From assembly GCF_018449795.1 (NCBI RefSeq), contig NZ_JAAVVE010000028.1, positions 1-53,689 on the forward strand: a DNA stretch of 53,689 nt, in the 5' to 3' direction. This document shows, one piece after another, positions 35,937-43,423 of this stretch. A program made the translations under genes and the position numbers. Origin of the DNA: Sphingomonas sp. dw_22. GTDB lineage: Bacteria > Pseudomonadota > Alphaproteobacteria > Sphingomonadales > Sphingomonadaceae. The stretch's first letter is position 1. Each line of letters opens with the position of its first letter. The notes beneath the pieces are model-generated. The model was not told the DNA's origin. It saw only the letters and a list, made by a program, of their open reading frames with translations, and did no database searches.

Positions 35937-35955
35937 CTTAGCCGAATAAGTCACC
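35932..35955. repeat. Hairpin spanning the yraN stop codon, before gshB
   Basis: GGTGACTTA and TAAGTCACC (9-bp perfect stem, 6-base loop). The stop TGA at 35934-35936 is in the left arm. No T-run follows, so it may be an RNA-stability element or an attenuator before gshB rather than a terminator. Confidence 0.5.
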
Positions 35956-35978
35956 TAGAGGCGTCAAAAGGAGGCCGA

Positions 35979-36938
35979 ATGTCGCTCACCGTCGCCGTGC
36001 AGATGGACCCGTTGGACGCGATCAACATCGCCGGCGATTCGACCTTCGCGCTGATGCTCTCGGCGCAAGCGCGCGGCCATCGGCTGTTCCATTATACGCC
36101 CGAAGACCTGAACTATCGCGACGGCCGCGTCTGGACGCGGGCGCATCCGGTCACCGTCCAGCGCGTGCCGGGCAACCATTTCCATTTCGAGGCGCCGGTG
36201 AAGCTCGATCTCGGCAATGAGGCCGATGTGGTGTTGATGCGCCAGGATCCGCCCTTCGACCTGGGCTATATCACCGCCACCCACCTGCTGGAGCGGATCT
36301 CGGACAAGACGCTCGTGGTCAACGATCCCGCCAACGTCCGCAACGCGCCCGAGAAGGTGTTCGTCCTCGATTATGCGCAGTTCATGCCGCCGACGCTTGT
36401 CACGCGCAGCCTGGAGGAAGCGCGTGAATTCCTGGCCGAACATGGCGAGATCGTCGTCAAGCCGCTCCACGGAAACGGCGGCAAGGCGATCTTCAAGGTC
36501 GGCAGCGACGGCGCCAACCTCTCCGCGCTGATCGAGGTGTTCAACACCGCCTATCGCGAGCCGCACATGATCCAGGCGTTCCTCCCCTCGGTGGCGGCAG
36601 GCGACAAGCGGATCGTGCTGGTGGACGGCGAGATCGCCGGCGCGATCAACCGCATTCCCGGCGAAGGCGAGATCCGATCCAACCTGGCGGTCGGCGGATC
36701 GGCGGCCAAGACCGAGCTGACGCCCCGCGAGCTGGAAATCTGCGCGCTGCTCGGCCCCGAGCTCAAGCGGCGCGGGCTGCTGTTCGTGGGGATCGACGTG
36801 ATCGGCGGCGAATGGCTGACCGAGATCAACGTGACCTCCCCCACCGGCATCGTCGCGATCGACCGGTTCAACGGCACCGATACCGCCGCGATGATCTGGG
36901 ACGCGATCGAGCGCCGCGTCGCCGCCCGCGCAGGCTGA
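35979..36938 (+). CDS. gshB: Glutathione synthetase
   Basis: ATP-grasp enzyme of 319 residues joining gamma-Glu-Cys and glycine to make glutathione. The N-terminus MSLTVAVQMDPLDAINIAGDSTFALM is typical, followed by VVLMRQDPPFDLGYITATHLLE, the ATP-binding EIVVKPLHGNGGKAIF (near 165) and the C-terminal EINVTSPTGI with the metal-binding Glu/Asn. A strong AAGGAGG site precedes the ATG. It follows yraN by 42 bp and may share its transcript, subject to the hairpin between them. The DedA gene starts 9 bp after its stop. Confidence 0.96.
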   Translation: MSLTVAVQMDPLDAINIAGDSTFALMLSAQARGHRLFHYTPEDLNYRDGRVWTRAHPVTVQRVPGNHFHFEAPVKLDLGNEADVVLMRQDPPFDLGYITATHLLERISDKTLVVNDPANVRNAPEKVFVLDYAQFMPPTLVTRSLEEAREFLAEHGEIVVKPLHGNGGKAIFKVGSDGANLSALIEVFNTAYREPHMIQAFLPSVAAGDKRIVLVDGEIAGAINRIPGEGEIRSNLAVGGSAAKTELTPRELEICALLGPELKRRGLLFVGIDVIGGEWLTEINVTSPTGIVAIDRFNGTDTAAMIWDAIERRVAARAG

Positions 36939-36947
36939 GCGCCGCGC

Positions 36948-37550
36948 ATGACCAACTGGCTCGACTGGGGCTATTTCGGCATCTTCCTGCTGATGGTGCT
37001 GGAGAACGTCATCCCGCCCGTCCCTTCCGAGCTCATCATGAGCGTGGCGGGCATCGCCGCCGGACAGGGCAGAATGAGCTTCCCGCTGCTCGTGCTGGTG
37101 GGCACCTTGGGTTGCGCGGTCGGCAATCTCTTCTGGTACGAGGTCGGGCGTCGCTACGGCTATGAGCGGCTCAGGCCCGCCGTCGATCGCTGGGGCCGCT
37201 GGCTGACGCTCGAATGGGAGGATGTCGAGAAGCTGCGCCGCTTCTTCCATCGCTGGGGCGGCATCACCGTGTTCATCTTCCGCTTCATGCCGATCGGACG
37301 CACGGTGATCTCGATCCCCGCCGGCCTGCTCCGGATGCCCTTCTGGCGCTTCCTGATCTACACCACCCTGGGCAGCGCGGTGTGGAACACGATCCTGGTC
37401 GGCGTCGGCTATTGGCTGGGGACCAATTTCGAGACGGTCGACCATTGGATCGCCCCGGTGGTGACGGCGGTCGTGGCGCTGGCCGTGCTGGCCTATCTGT
37501 GGCGCGTGCTCACCTGGAAATCGCGCCACCGGACGGACGAAACGCGCTAA
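36948..37550 (+). CDS. DedA family membrane protein
   Basis: A 200-residue integral membrane protein of the DedA/SNARE-associated (VTT) family. It has the conserved acidic E(N)VIPPVPSE near residue 20, the re-entrant hairpin block RFMPIGRTVISIPAGLLRM (near 113, with both functional arginines), and WNTILVGVGYWLG. Members act as undecaprenyl-phosphate or phospholipid translocases in the inner membrane and support proton-motive force and envelope health. It follows gshB closely, and its end overlaps that of the convergent xerC by 4 bp. Which lipid it moves cannot be told. Confidence 0.92.
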   Translation: MTNWLDWGYFGIFLLMVLENVIPPVPSELIMSVAGIAAGQGRMSFPLLVLVGTLGCAVGNLFWYEVGRRYGYERLRPAVDRWGRWLTLEWEDVEKLRRFFHRWGGITVFIFRFMPIGRTVISIPAGLLRMPFWRFLIYTTLGSAVWNTILVGVGYWLGTNFETVDHWIAPVVTAVVALAVLAYLWRVLTWKSRHRTDETR

Positions 37551-38437
37551 GCGCGCGGATGCGCGTTGCGATAGACGTCGAGCAGGTGCGCAGCATCCAC
37601 CGCGGTATAGATCTGGGTCGAGCTGAGGCTCGCATGGCCCAGCAATTCCTGGAGCGCGCGCAGATCGGCGCCCCGGCCCAGCAAATGCGTCGCGAAGCTG
37701 TGGCGCAGCGCATGCGGGGTGGTCCGCTCGGGCAGCCCCAGCGCGGTCCGCGCCGAGCGCACCGCCTTGCGGATCATTCCCGGCGGCAGCGGGCCGCCCT
37801 TGGCGCCGCGAAACAGCGGCGCCTCGGAAGAGACGCCATAGGGGCACGCCTTGGCATAGGCTTCGATCGCCTCGCGCACCTGGGGCAGCAGCGGCACGAT
37901 GCGCGTCTTGTCGCGCTTGCCGGTGACGCGCAGCGTCTCGCCCAGCGGCAGCACCGCGCCGGCAAGCGCCACCGCCTCGCCGATGCGCAGCCCGGCGCCA
38001 TAGAGCAGCAGCAGCACCGCCCAGTCGCGCGCGGCGATCCAAGGCTCGCTCGCCTCGTCCGAAGCCCATTCGGCCAGCGCCACCGCCTCGCGCGGGGCGA
38101 TCGGGCGCGGCACGCCCTTCTTGACCTTCGGGCCGCGCAGCCGGGGCAGGTCCGCGGCATCGCCCACCGCGAACTTCAGGAACCCGCGCACCGCCGAAAG
38201 CTCGCGCGCGGCGGAGGCGTTGCCGAGGCCATCGTTGCGGCGGTGGGCGAGGAACGCGCGCAGATCGGCCGCGCTTACCTTCGCCAGCGCCTCGGGCGTC
38301 ACCGCCCTGCCCCAATGGCCCTGCAGGAAGGCCACCAATCGCTCGGCCGTCGCACCGTAAGCCCGCACGGTATGCGCCGATCGCCGCCGGTCGCGGGCGA
38401 GATGCTGGGCGTAGAGGAGGGGGAGCGGGTATGGCAT
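37547..38437 (-). CDS. xerC: Tyrosine recombinase XerC
   Basis: Site-specific recombinase of 296 residues, the usual XerC/D length, resolving chromosome dimers at dif. The N-terminal SAM-like domain (LLYAQHLARDRRRSAHTVRAY) is followed by the catalytic domain with Arg in GAGLRIGEA, Lys in VTGKRDKTR, HxxR in PHALRHSFATHLL, His in LGHASLSSTQ and the nucleophile Tyr in TQIYTAVD. It sits in a housekeeping context with no attachment sites, so it is not a mobile-element integrase. It differs from many Xer proteins by a longer insert ACPYGVSSEAPLF. Confidence 0.93.
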   Translation of the reverse strand: MPYPLPLLYAQHLARDRRRSAHTVRAYGATAERLVAFLQGHWGRAVTPEALAKVSAADLRAFLAHRRNDGLGNASAARELSAVRGFLKFAVGDAADLPRLRGPKVKKGVPRPIAPREAVALAEWASDEASEPWIAARDWAVLLLLYGAGLRIGEAVALAGAVLPLGETLRVTGKRDKTRIVPLLPQVREAIEAYAKACPYGVSSEAPLFRGAKGGPLPPGMIRKAVRSARTALGLPERTTPHALRHSFATHLLGRGADLRALQELLGHASLSSTQIYTAVDAAHLLDVYRNAHPRA

Positions 38438-38451
38438 TGCGATACCCTATC

Positions 38452-38478
38452 AATTCCTCCCCGGTACGGGGAGGAATT
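38452..38478. repeat. 12-bp perfect palindrome between transaldolase and xerC genes
   Basis: AATTCCTCCCCG, loop GTA, CGGGGAGGAATT. It lies in the 47-bp gap between the transaldolase stop and the xerC start (both minus strand), where it may act as a partial terminator or RNA-processing hairpin. No T-run is present. Confidence 0.6.
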
Positions 38479-38484
38479 AGAGAA

Positions 38485-39138
38485 TCAGCCGATCTTCTGG
38501 CCGGTCTTGGCCCAATCGGCGAGGAAGCCCTCGATGCCCTTGTCGGTCAGCGGATGCTTTACGAGCTGGCGGATCACGGCGGGCGGGGCGGTCATGATGT
38601 CGGCGCCGATCTTCGCGGCCTCCAGCACATGGATCGGGTGGCGCACGCTGGCGACCAGGATCTCGGTGCCGAAATCATAATTGTCATAGATCGTGCGGAT
38701 GTCCTCGATCAGCTCCATCCCGTCGAAGCCGTTGTCGTCGTGCCGGCCGACGAACGGCGAGACGAAGGTCGCGCCCGCCTTGGCCGCGAGCAGCGCCTGG
38801 TTCGCCGAGAAGCACAGCGTGACGTTGACCATCGTGCCGTCGTCGGTCAGCGCCTTGCAGGTCTTGAGGCCATCGATCGTCAGCGGCACCTTGACCGCGA
38901 CATTGTCGGCGATCTTCCGGATGATCTCGGCTTCCTTCATCATCGTCGGATAGTCGAGCGCGACGACTTCGGCCGAGACAGGGCCGTCGACGATCTGGCA
39001 GATCTCGGCGACCACCTCCAGGAAATCGCGGCCCGCCTTGTGGATCAGCGACGGGTTGGTGGTGACGCCGTCGAGCAGGCCGGTCTCGGCCAGGTCGCGG
39101 ATGTCGGCGGTGTCGGCGGTGTCGGCGAAGAACTTCAT
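38485..39138 (-). CDS. Transaldolase / fructose-6-phosphate aldolase (TalC/FSA type)
   Basis: Short-form transaldolase of 217 residues. The TIM barrel begins [16 protein letters not shown], with the conserved GVTTNPSLI. The Schiff-base lysine is Lys83 in VAVKVPLT, and [29 protein letters not shown] follows. It transfers a dihydroxyacetone unit between sugar phosphates in the pentose phosphate pathway. Whether it acts as transaldolase or F6P aldolase cannot be told from length alone. The first residues carry an ADTADTAD repeat from a 9-bp microsatellite. Upstream of xerC on the same strand. Confidence 0.93.
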   Translation of the reverse strand: MKFFADTADTADIRDLAETGLLDGVTTNPSLIHKAGRDFLEVVAEICQIVDGPVSAEVVALDYPTMMKEAEIIRKIADNVAVKVPLTIDGLKTCKALTDDGTMVNVTLCFSANQALLAAKAGATFVSPFVGRHDDNGFDGMELIEDIRTIYDNYDFGTEILVASVRHPIHVLEAAKIGADIMTAPPAVIRQLVKHPLTDKGIEGFLADWAKTGQKIG

Positions 39139-39237
39139 GGAAACGGCCCTTTCGGCGCTGAGCTGCGGTTGTCGCGCGCCTAGCCGAGCGCGCCGGATCG
39201 GGCAACGGCGGGATGGGTCCGCGGCGCCTCATTCCCG

Positions 39238-39282
39238 TTACCCCGGCCGAAGTGCCGGGGTCCACCGTGCGGCCGGGGTGAC
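39238..39282. repeat. Intergenic hairpin of the CCCCGGCCGAAGTGCCGGGG family, copy 1
   Basis: CCCCGGC-CGAAGT-GCCGGGG followed by TCCACC, with an outer 12-bp arm (GTTACCCCGGCC / GGCCGGGGTGAC, one mismatch). Two further copies are at 48158-48180 and, inverted, 48242-48264. It lies between the transaldolase start and the small secreted protein's stop. Confidence 0.75.
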
Positions 39283-39290
39283 GAAGGATG

Positions 39291-39686
39291 TCAGCGCTCC
39301 CCCGCCACCAGCATCAGCTTGACGCGCGGCGCCTGCAACTGGCGCACCTCCACTCGATAGGTGCCCGGCTTCAGCCGGTAGCGGATGACCTTGCGGATCG
39401 TCGAACAGGCCGGCCCGCGGCTCTCCGACGCCATTTTCAACGCCTTGCCGCGTCCCTGGTAGAGATCGACCCAGCCGTCCTGGTCCACCGCGATGCCGAA
39501 CACCCCGGCCTTGCGGATGCGCACATTGGTCGCCGCCGCCTTGTCGCGTCCCGCCGCCAGCGTCACCGCGCGGCCGGTATCGAGCGTGCGCCCCAGCCGC
39601 ATCCAGCCGGCGAGCGGGCGCGGCAGCGCGGTGTCATAGATGCGGCACGGGGCCGCCATCGTCAGTGCAAGCGCGGTCAGGAACAT
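39291..39686 (-). CDS. Small secreted protein, paralogue of 40451-40909 (hypothetical)
   Basis: A 131-residue protein with a short signal-like N-terminus (MFLTALALTMAAP) and then CRIYDTALPRPLAGW. A strong GGGGAGG site supports the ATG. The C-terminal half has CSTIRKVIRYRLKPGTYRVE and PRVKLMLVAGE. The protein at 40451-40909 carries CSTIRKIVRFKLDPGLYRLY and PRAKVMLVSGE at the same places, so the two are clearly paralogous. Two conserved cysteines could form a disulphide, and the beta-rich pattern suggests a small periplasmic sandwich. I do not recognise an enzymatic motif. A GTTC-N7-GTTC site lies 28 bp upstream of its start. Confidence 0.75.
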   Translation of the reverse strand: MFLTALALTMAAPCRIYDTALPRPLAGWMRLGRTLDTGRAVTLAAGRDKAAATNVRIRKAGVFGIAVDQDGWVDLYQGRGKALKMASESRGPACSTIRKVIRYRLKPGTYRVEVRQLQAPRVKLMLVAGER

Positions 39687-39713
39687 GTGCGGCCTCCCCG
39701 GTTGGTCGCCATT

Positions 39714-39728
39714 GTTCTACTTTCGTTC
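39714..39728. promoter_or_regulatory. Possible alphaproteobacterial LexA (SOS) box
   Basis: GTTC-TACTTTC-GTTC is an exact match to the alphaproteobacterial LexA pattern GTTC-N7-GTTC. It lies in the 107-bp divergent promoter region between the small secreted protein and the DUF2490 gene. One or two matches are expected by chance in a window this long, so confidence is low. Confidence 0.3.
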
Positions 39729-39793
39729 CAACCCCGAAACAAGCCTCATCCGGATTGTGACAATCGAACGCCGAAAGTGTACGGGGCGCCGCC

Positions 39794-40447
39794 ATGCGCG
39801 CGCTTCTCGCCCTTCCGCTCCTGTTCGCGCCGCTGCCGGCGCTCGCCCAGCGCACCGACGAACAGCTCTGGCTGGCCGTCAATGCCTCCACCGCGATCGG
39901 CGACCGGGAGCGGCTGACGCTCGAATCGATCGGCCGGTTCAGCGATCGCGCCGGCGGCTTCGCCCATTCCGAGTTCGGCGTGCTGGGCAGCGTGACGATT
40001 GCCAAGGGCGTCGAGATCGCCGCGGGCTATCGCCATGTCGAGGATTGGGACCAGGGCCGCGCCCTGCCCAATGAGGAGAGGCTGCGCCAGATGGTGACGG
40101 TGACGCTCGGCAACCTCCTTACAAGGCTCCGCGTCGAGCAGCGCTTCAACAGCAGCGGCCCCGCGATCGGCGTCCGCGTCCGTCCGCTGCTGCGCTTCAC
40201 CCTGCCGCTCGCCACCAAGGGACCGGCGCTGTTCGCGCAGCACGAGAGCTTCCTCAACGTCAACGATACGCGCTGGGGCCAGCGCTCGGGCTATGAGCGG
40301 ATGCGCAACCAGGCGGGCGTCACCGTGCCGCTGGCGAAGCAGCTCTCCGCCGATATCGCCTATCTCAACCAGTATCGCTTCGGCCGCGACGGCGCGCGCG
40401 ACCAGATGGACCATGCCGCCGTGCTGAGCCTGTCGCTCAACCTGTGA
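39794..40447 (+). CDS. DUF2490 outer-membrane beta-barrel protein
   Basis: A 217-residue exported protein. The signal peptide is MRALLALPLLFAPLPALAQ, followed by amphipathic beta strands typical of DUF2490: DEQLWLAVNASTAI, GVEIAAGYRHVEDW, RLRVEQRFNS, LLRFTLPLA. It ends in a strand with terminal Leu (AVLSLSLNL) suited to outer-membrane barrel insertion. It is flanked on both sides by paralogous small secreted proteins on the opposite strand and ends 3 bp from the stop of one of them. Function unknown; an envelope role shared with the paralogues is possible. Confidence 0.85.
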   Translation: MRALLALPLLFAPLPALAQRTDEQLWLAVNASTAIGDRERLTLESIGRFSDRAGGFAHSEFGVLGSVTIAKGVEIAAGYRHVEDWDQGRALPNEERLRQMVTVTLGNLLTRLRVEQRFNSSGPAIGVRVRPLLRFTLPLATKGPALFAQHESFLNVNDTRWGQRSGYERMRNQAGVTVPLAKQLSADIAYLNQYRFGRDGARDQMDHAAVLSLSLNL

Positions 40448-40450
40448 CGC

Positions 40451-40909
40451 TCATTCGCCGCTGACGAGCATCACCTTGGCCCTGGGCTGGGCAAGGCCGG
40501 TCACATAGAGGCGGTACAGCCCCGGATCGAGCTTGAAGCGCACGATCTTGCGAATCGTCGAGCATTCGGGGCCGTGGCCGTGCGCGACCGACGCCAGCGC
40601 CGTGCCGCCCGCCGCACCCGGCAGCACGTCGATCCAGCCGGGCTGGTCGAGCGCCACGCCATAGGTGCCGGCGGTCGCGATCCGGAAGGCGATCGTCGCC
40701 GCCTTGCCGGGCTTGGTGCCCGCGGGCACGCCCTTGAGCGTCGCGGCATCGACCGTGTCGAGCGAGACCGCCTTGTCGGGCGTGAATTCGTCGCCGGGCG
40801 CGGTCCAGCCCGTCAGCGACGCGGGCAGCGCGGCGTCGGCCGCCTTGCAGGCGGTGGTCTGGGCCGCCGGGGCGGCCTGGGCGAAGAGCAGGGCAGCGAA
40901 GAGCAACAT
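40451..40909 (-). CDS. Small secreted protein, paralogue of 39291-39686 (hypothetical)
   Basis: A 152-residue protein. The open frame reaches 40993, but the ATG at 40909 follows AGGAGG and begins a proper signal peptide (MLLFAALLFAQAAPA). The mature part has CKAADAALPASLTGW and later GTYGVALDQPGWIDVL, CSTIRKIVRFKLDPG and PRAKVMLVSGE. All have counterparts in the 131-residue paralogue about 1.2 kb away. Cys and Pro-Gly turns are conserved between the two. Periplasmic location is inferred. I do not recognise a catalytic motif. It is divergent from priA, with 73 bp between starts. Confidence 0.78.
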   Translation of the reverse strand: MLLFAALLFAQAAPAAQTTACKAADAALPASLTGWTAPGDEFTPDKAVSLDTVDAATLKGVPAGTKPGKAATIAFRIATAGTYGVALDQPGWIDVLPGAAGGTALASVAHGHGPECSTIRKIVRFKLDPGLYRLYVTGLAQPRAKVMLVSGE

Positions 40910-40982
40910 GGCGAGCCTCCTGAAACGTACAACGCGCGATACGGGATTCCCGTTCGCGGCGGAATCCCCATATGAGGCGGCA

Positions 40983-43154
40983 ATGCCCGGCAACCGCGCC
41001 CGTGTCCTCGTCCTGCACCCCGTGCTCGGAATCCTCGATTATCGCGTGCCGCACGGCATGGCGGTCGAGCCGGGCGCGATCGTCGTCGTGCCGATCGGCC
41101 CGCGCCAATATGCCGGCGTGGTCTGGGAGCCCGAGCGGCTGGCGACCGAGGAAGTCGGCGACAATCGCCTGCGCAACATCCTTGCCGTGGCCGACGCCCC
41201 GCCGATCCCCGCGCCGGTGCGCCGGCTGATCGAATGGACCGCCGATTATTATCTGAGCCCGCCCTCCGCCGTGCTGGCGATGGCGCTGCGCACCTCGGCG
41301 GCGTTCGAGAGCGCGCCGACGATCGTGGAGTATCGCGCGACCGGGCAGGTGCCTGACCGCCTCACCCCGCAGCGGGCGCAGGCGCTGGAGCGGATCGGCG
41401 AGCGCCAGGGGCTGGTGCGCGAGCTGGCGACGATCGCCGAAGTCTCCGACGCGGTGATTCGCGGGCTGGTGAAGACCGGCGCGATCGAGGCGGTCGTGGT
41501 CGATACCGACACGCCCTATCCGCTCCCCGATCCCGATTTCGGCCCGCCCGATCTCGGCGCCGACCAGGCCCATGCCGCCAGCGTCCTGCGCCACGCGGTG
41601 GGCGCGGAGGCGTTCCAGCCCTTCCTGCTCGACGGCGTGACGGGCTCGGGCAAGACCGAAGTCTATTTCGAGGCCGTCGCCGCCGCGCTGGCGGCGGGCA
41701 GGCAGATTCTGGTGCTGCTGCCCGAGATCGCACTGACCGAACCCTTCCTCACCCGCTTCGCAAAAAGATTCGGCTGCGAGCCCGTCGCCTGGCATTCGGG
41801 CCTGCGCACCTCGCAGCGCCGCCGCGCCTGGCGGGCGATCGCGCGCGGCGAGGCGATGGTGACGGTCGGCGCGCGCTCGGCGCTGTTCCTGCCCTATCCG
41901 AACCTCGGCCTGATCGTGGTCGACGAAGCGCACGAGACCAGCTTCAAGCAGGAGGACGGCGTCCATTACCACGCCCGCGACGTGGCGGTGATGCGCGGCA
42001 AGTTCGAGGAATGCCCGGTGATCCTCGCCTCGGCAACGCCGGCGATCGAGACGCACCACCAGGTGGCGATGGGCCGCTACGAGGAATTGAAGCTGCCGGG
42101 CCGCTACGGCGCGGCGGAGCTGCCGCATATCGAGGCGATCGACCTGATCCGCGAGCCACCCGAGCGCGGCCGCTGGCTCAGCCCCCGGCTGGTCAAGGCG
42201 CTGGAGGAGACGCTGGCGCGCGGCGAGCAATCGCTGCTGTTCCTCAATCGCCGTGGCTATGCCCCGCTGACTTTGTGCCGCAATTGCGGCCACCGCTTCC
42301 AATGCCCGAACTGCACGGCGTGGATGGTCGAGCACCGGCTGCTGCGCCGGCTTTCCTGCCATCATTGCGGCCACACTGTTCCAGCGCCGAGCATGTGCCC
42401 CGAATGCAAGTCCGAGGACACTTTGGTCGCCTGCGGCCCCGGCGTGGAGCGCATCGCCGATGAGGTCGCCGCGCTCTTCCCCGATGCGCATACCGCGATC
42501 GTGACGTCGGACACGCTCTGGTCCCCCGCCAAGGCGGCGGAGTTCGTTGCCCGCATGGAGCATGGTGCGATCGACATCGTCGTCGGCACGCAGCTCGTGA
42601 CCAAGGGCTATCATTTCCCCAATCTGACGCTGGTCGGCGTGGTGGATGCCGATCTGGGCCTCGACGGCGGCGACCTGCGCGCGTCCGAGCGCACCTTCCA
42701 GCAGATCATGCAGGTCTCCGGCCGCGCCGGGCGCGGCGAGAAGCCGGGCACCGTCTATATCCAGACCCATGCCCCCGAAGCCCGCGTGATGCAGGCGCTG
42801 GTGAGCGGCGACACCGAAGCCTTCTACGCCGCCGAGACCGAGGCGCGCCGCGATGCCGAGGCGCCGCCCTTCGGCCGCTATGCCGCGATCATCGTCTCGT
42901 CGGAGGACAAGGCGGCGGCGGAGGAGACTGCCCGCATGATCGGCCGCGCGGCGCCGCAACTGGCCGAGATGCACGTCTATGGCCCCGCCCCCGCGCCGCT
43001 GGCGATGCTGCGCGGCCGCCACCGATTCCGCCTGCTGGTCCATGCCCGGCGCAGCTTCGACGTGCAGGACGTGATCCGCGAATGGCTGGGCGCGCTGAAC
43101 TGGAGCGCCAGGGTGCGCGTGGCGGTGGACGTCGATCCCTACAGCTTCGTCTAA
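40983..43154 (+). CDS. priA: Primosomal protein N' (replication restart helicase PriA)
   Basis: Superfamily 2 DNA helicase of 723 residues that reloads the replisome at stalled forks. The N-terminal 3'-end-binding domain (VLVLHPVLGILDYRVPHGM) is followed by the Walker A motif GVTGSGKTE (near 218), DEAH box VVDEAHE (near 313) and ASATPAIET. The PriA-specific zinc cluster has eight cysteines (CRNCGHRFQCPNC and CHHCGHTVPAPSMCPEC, about 431-475). The C-terminal helicase lobe ends with QVSGRAGRGEKPG. The frame is open far upstream; the ATG at 40983 fits the family and has GAGGCGG before it. Confidence 0.95.
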   Translation: MPGNRARVLVLHPVLGILDYRVPHGMAVEPGAIVVVPIGPRQYAGVVWEPERLATEEVGDNRLRNILAVADAPPIPAPVRRLIEWTADYYLSPPSAVLAMALRTSAAFESAPTIVEYRATGQVPDRLTPQRAQALERIGERQGLVRELATIAEVSDAVIRGLVKTGAIEAVVVDTDTPYPLPDPDFGPPDLGADQAHAASVLRHAVGAEAFQPFLLDGVTGSGKTEVYFEAVAAALAAGRQILVLLPEIALTEPFLTRFAKRFGCEPVAWHSGLRTSQRRRAWRAIARGEAMVTVGARSALFLPYPNLGLIVVDEAHETSFKQEDGVHYHARDVAVMRGKFEECPVILASATPAIETHHQVAMGRYEELKLPGRYGAAELPHIEAIDLIREPPERGRWLSPRLVKALEETLARGEQSLLFLNRRGYAPLTLCRNCGHRFQCPNCTAWMVEHRLLRRLSCHHCGHTVPAPSMCPECKSEDTLVACGPGVERIADEVAALFPDAHTAIVTSDTLWSPAKAAEFVARMEHGAIDIVVGTQLVTKGYHFPNLTLVGVVDADLGLDGGDLRASERTFQQIMQVSGRAGRGEKPGTVYIQTHAPEARVMQALVSGDTEAFYAAETEARRDAEAPPFGRYAAIIVSSEDKAAAEETARMIGRAAPQLAEMHVYGPAPAPLAMLRGRHRFRLLVHARRSFDVQDVIREWLGALNWSARVRVAVDVDPYSFV

Positions 43155-43225
43155 CCCTGTCGAATCGCTTCTATTCCTCTGCCCACGCCGCGGTTAGCAT
43201 CGCCTGGACTCGGGGGAGATTCGCG

Positions 43226-43361
43226 TTGTTCCGGAAATTGCTCGCGCTGGCCAGCCCTGGCGCGATGGCTGATCGCGATGATCGACGGCGCCCTCAAGAC
43301 GCTCGACGCCAGACCCGAAGAACCCGCCGCCGATCCCGATCCGGGCAAACCGGACGGCTGA
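43226..43361 (+). pseudogene. Possible frameshifted small ORF (about 45 codons)
   Basis: A TTG at 43226 has a strong GGGGGAG site 8 bp upstream and reads FRKLLALASPGA, then turns into an unnatural Arg-rich run. Shifting frame near 43262 gives a natural-looking continuation, RWLIAMIDGALKTLDARPEE then PAADPDPGKPDG and a stop at 43359-43361. This looks like one small amphipathic protein broken by a single indel or sequencing error. No family is recognised. It lies in the 269-bp gap between priA and the metallopeptidase gene. Confidence 0.3.
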
Positions 43362-43423
43362 ATCGATCACGCTTGCCGAACCCAAATAGACTCTTAAGGT
43401 GCGAAGGATTCAGGGGGAAACTG

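Noticed and set aside
37547..38437. Tyrosine recombinase as an integrase of a genomic island
   Set aside because: Length and motifs fit XerC, neighbours are housekeeping genes, and no flanking direct repeats or cargo are seen. The tRNA-Gly repeat is over 6 kb away with no integrase beside it.
39044..39138. Microsatellite GTCGGCGGT repeats as a phase-variation tract
   Set aside because: Only two to three 9-bp in-frame units encoding ADTADTAD at the transaldolase N-terminus. Change of unit number would not shift the frame.
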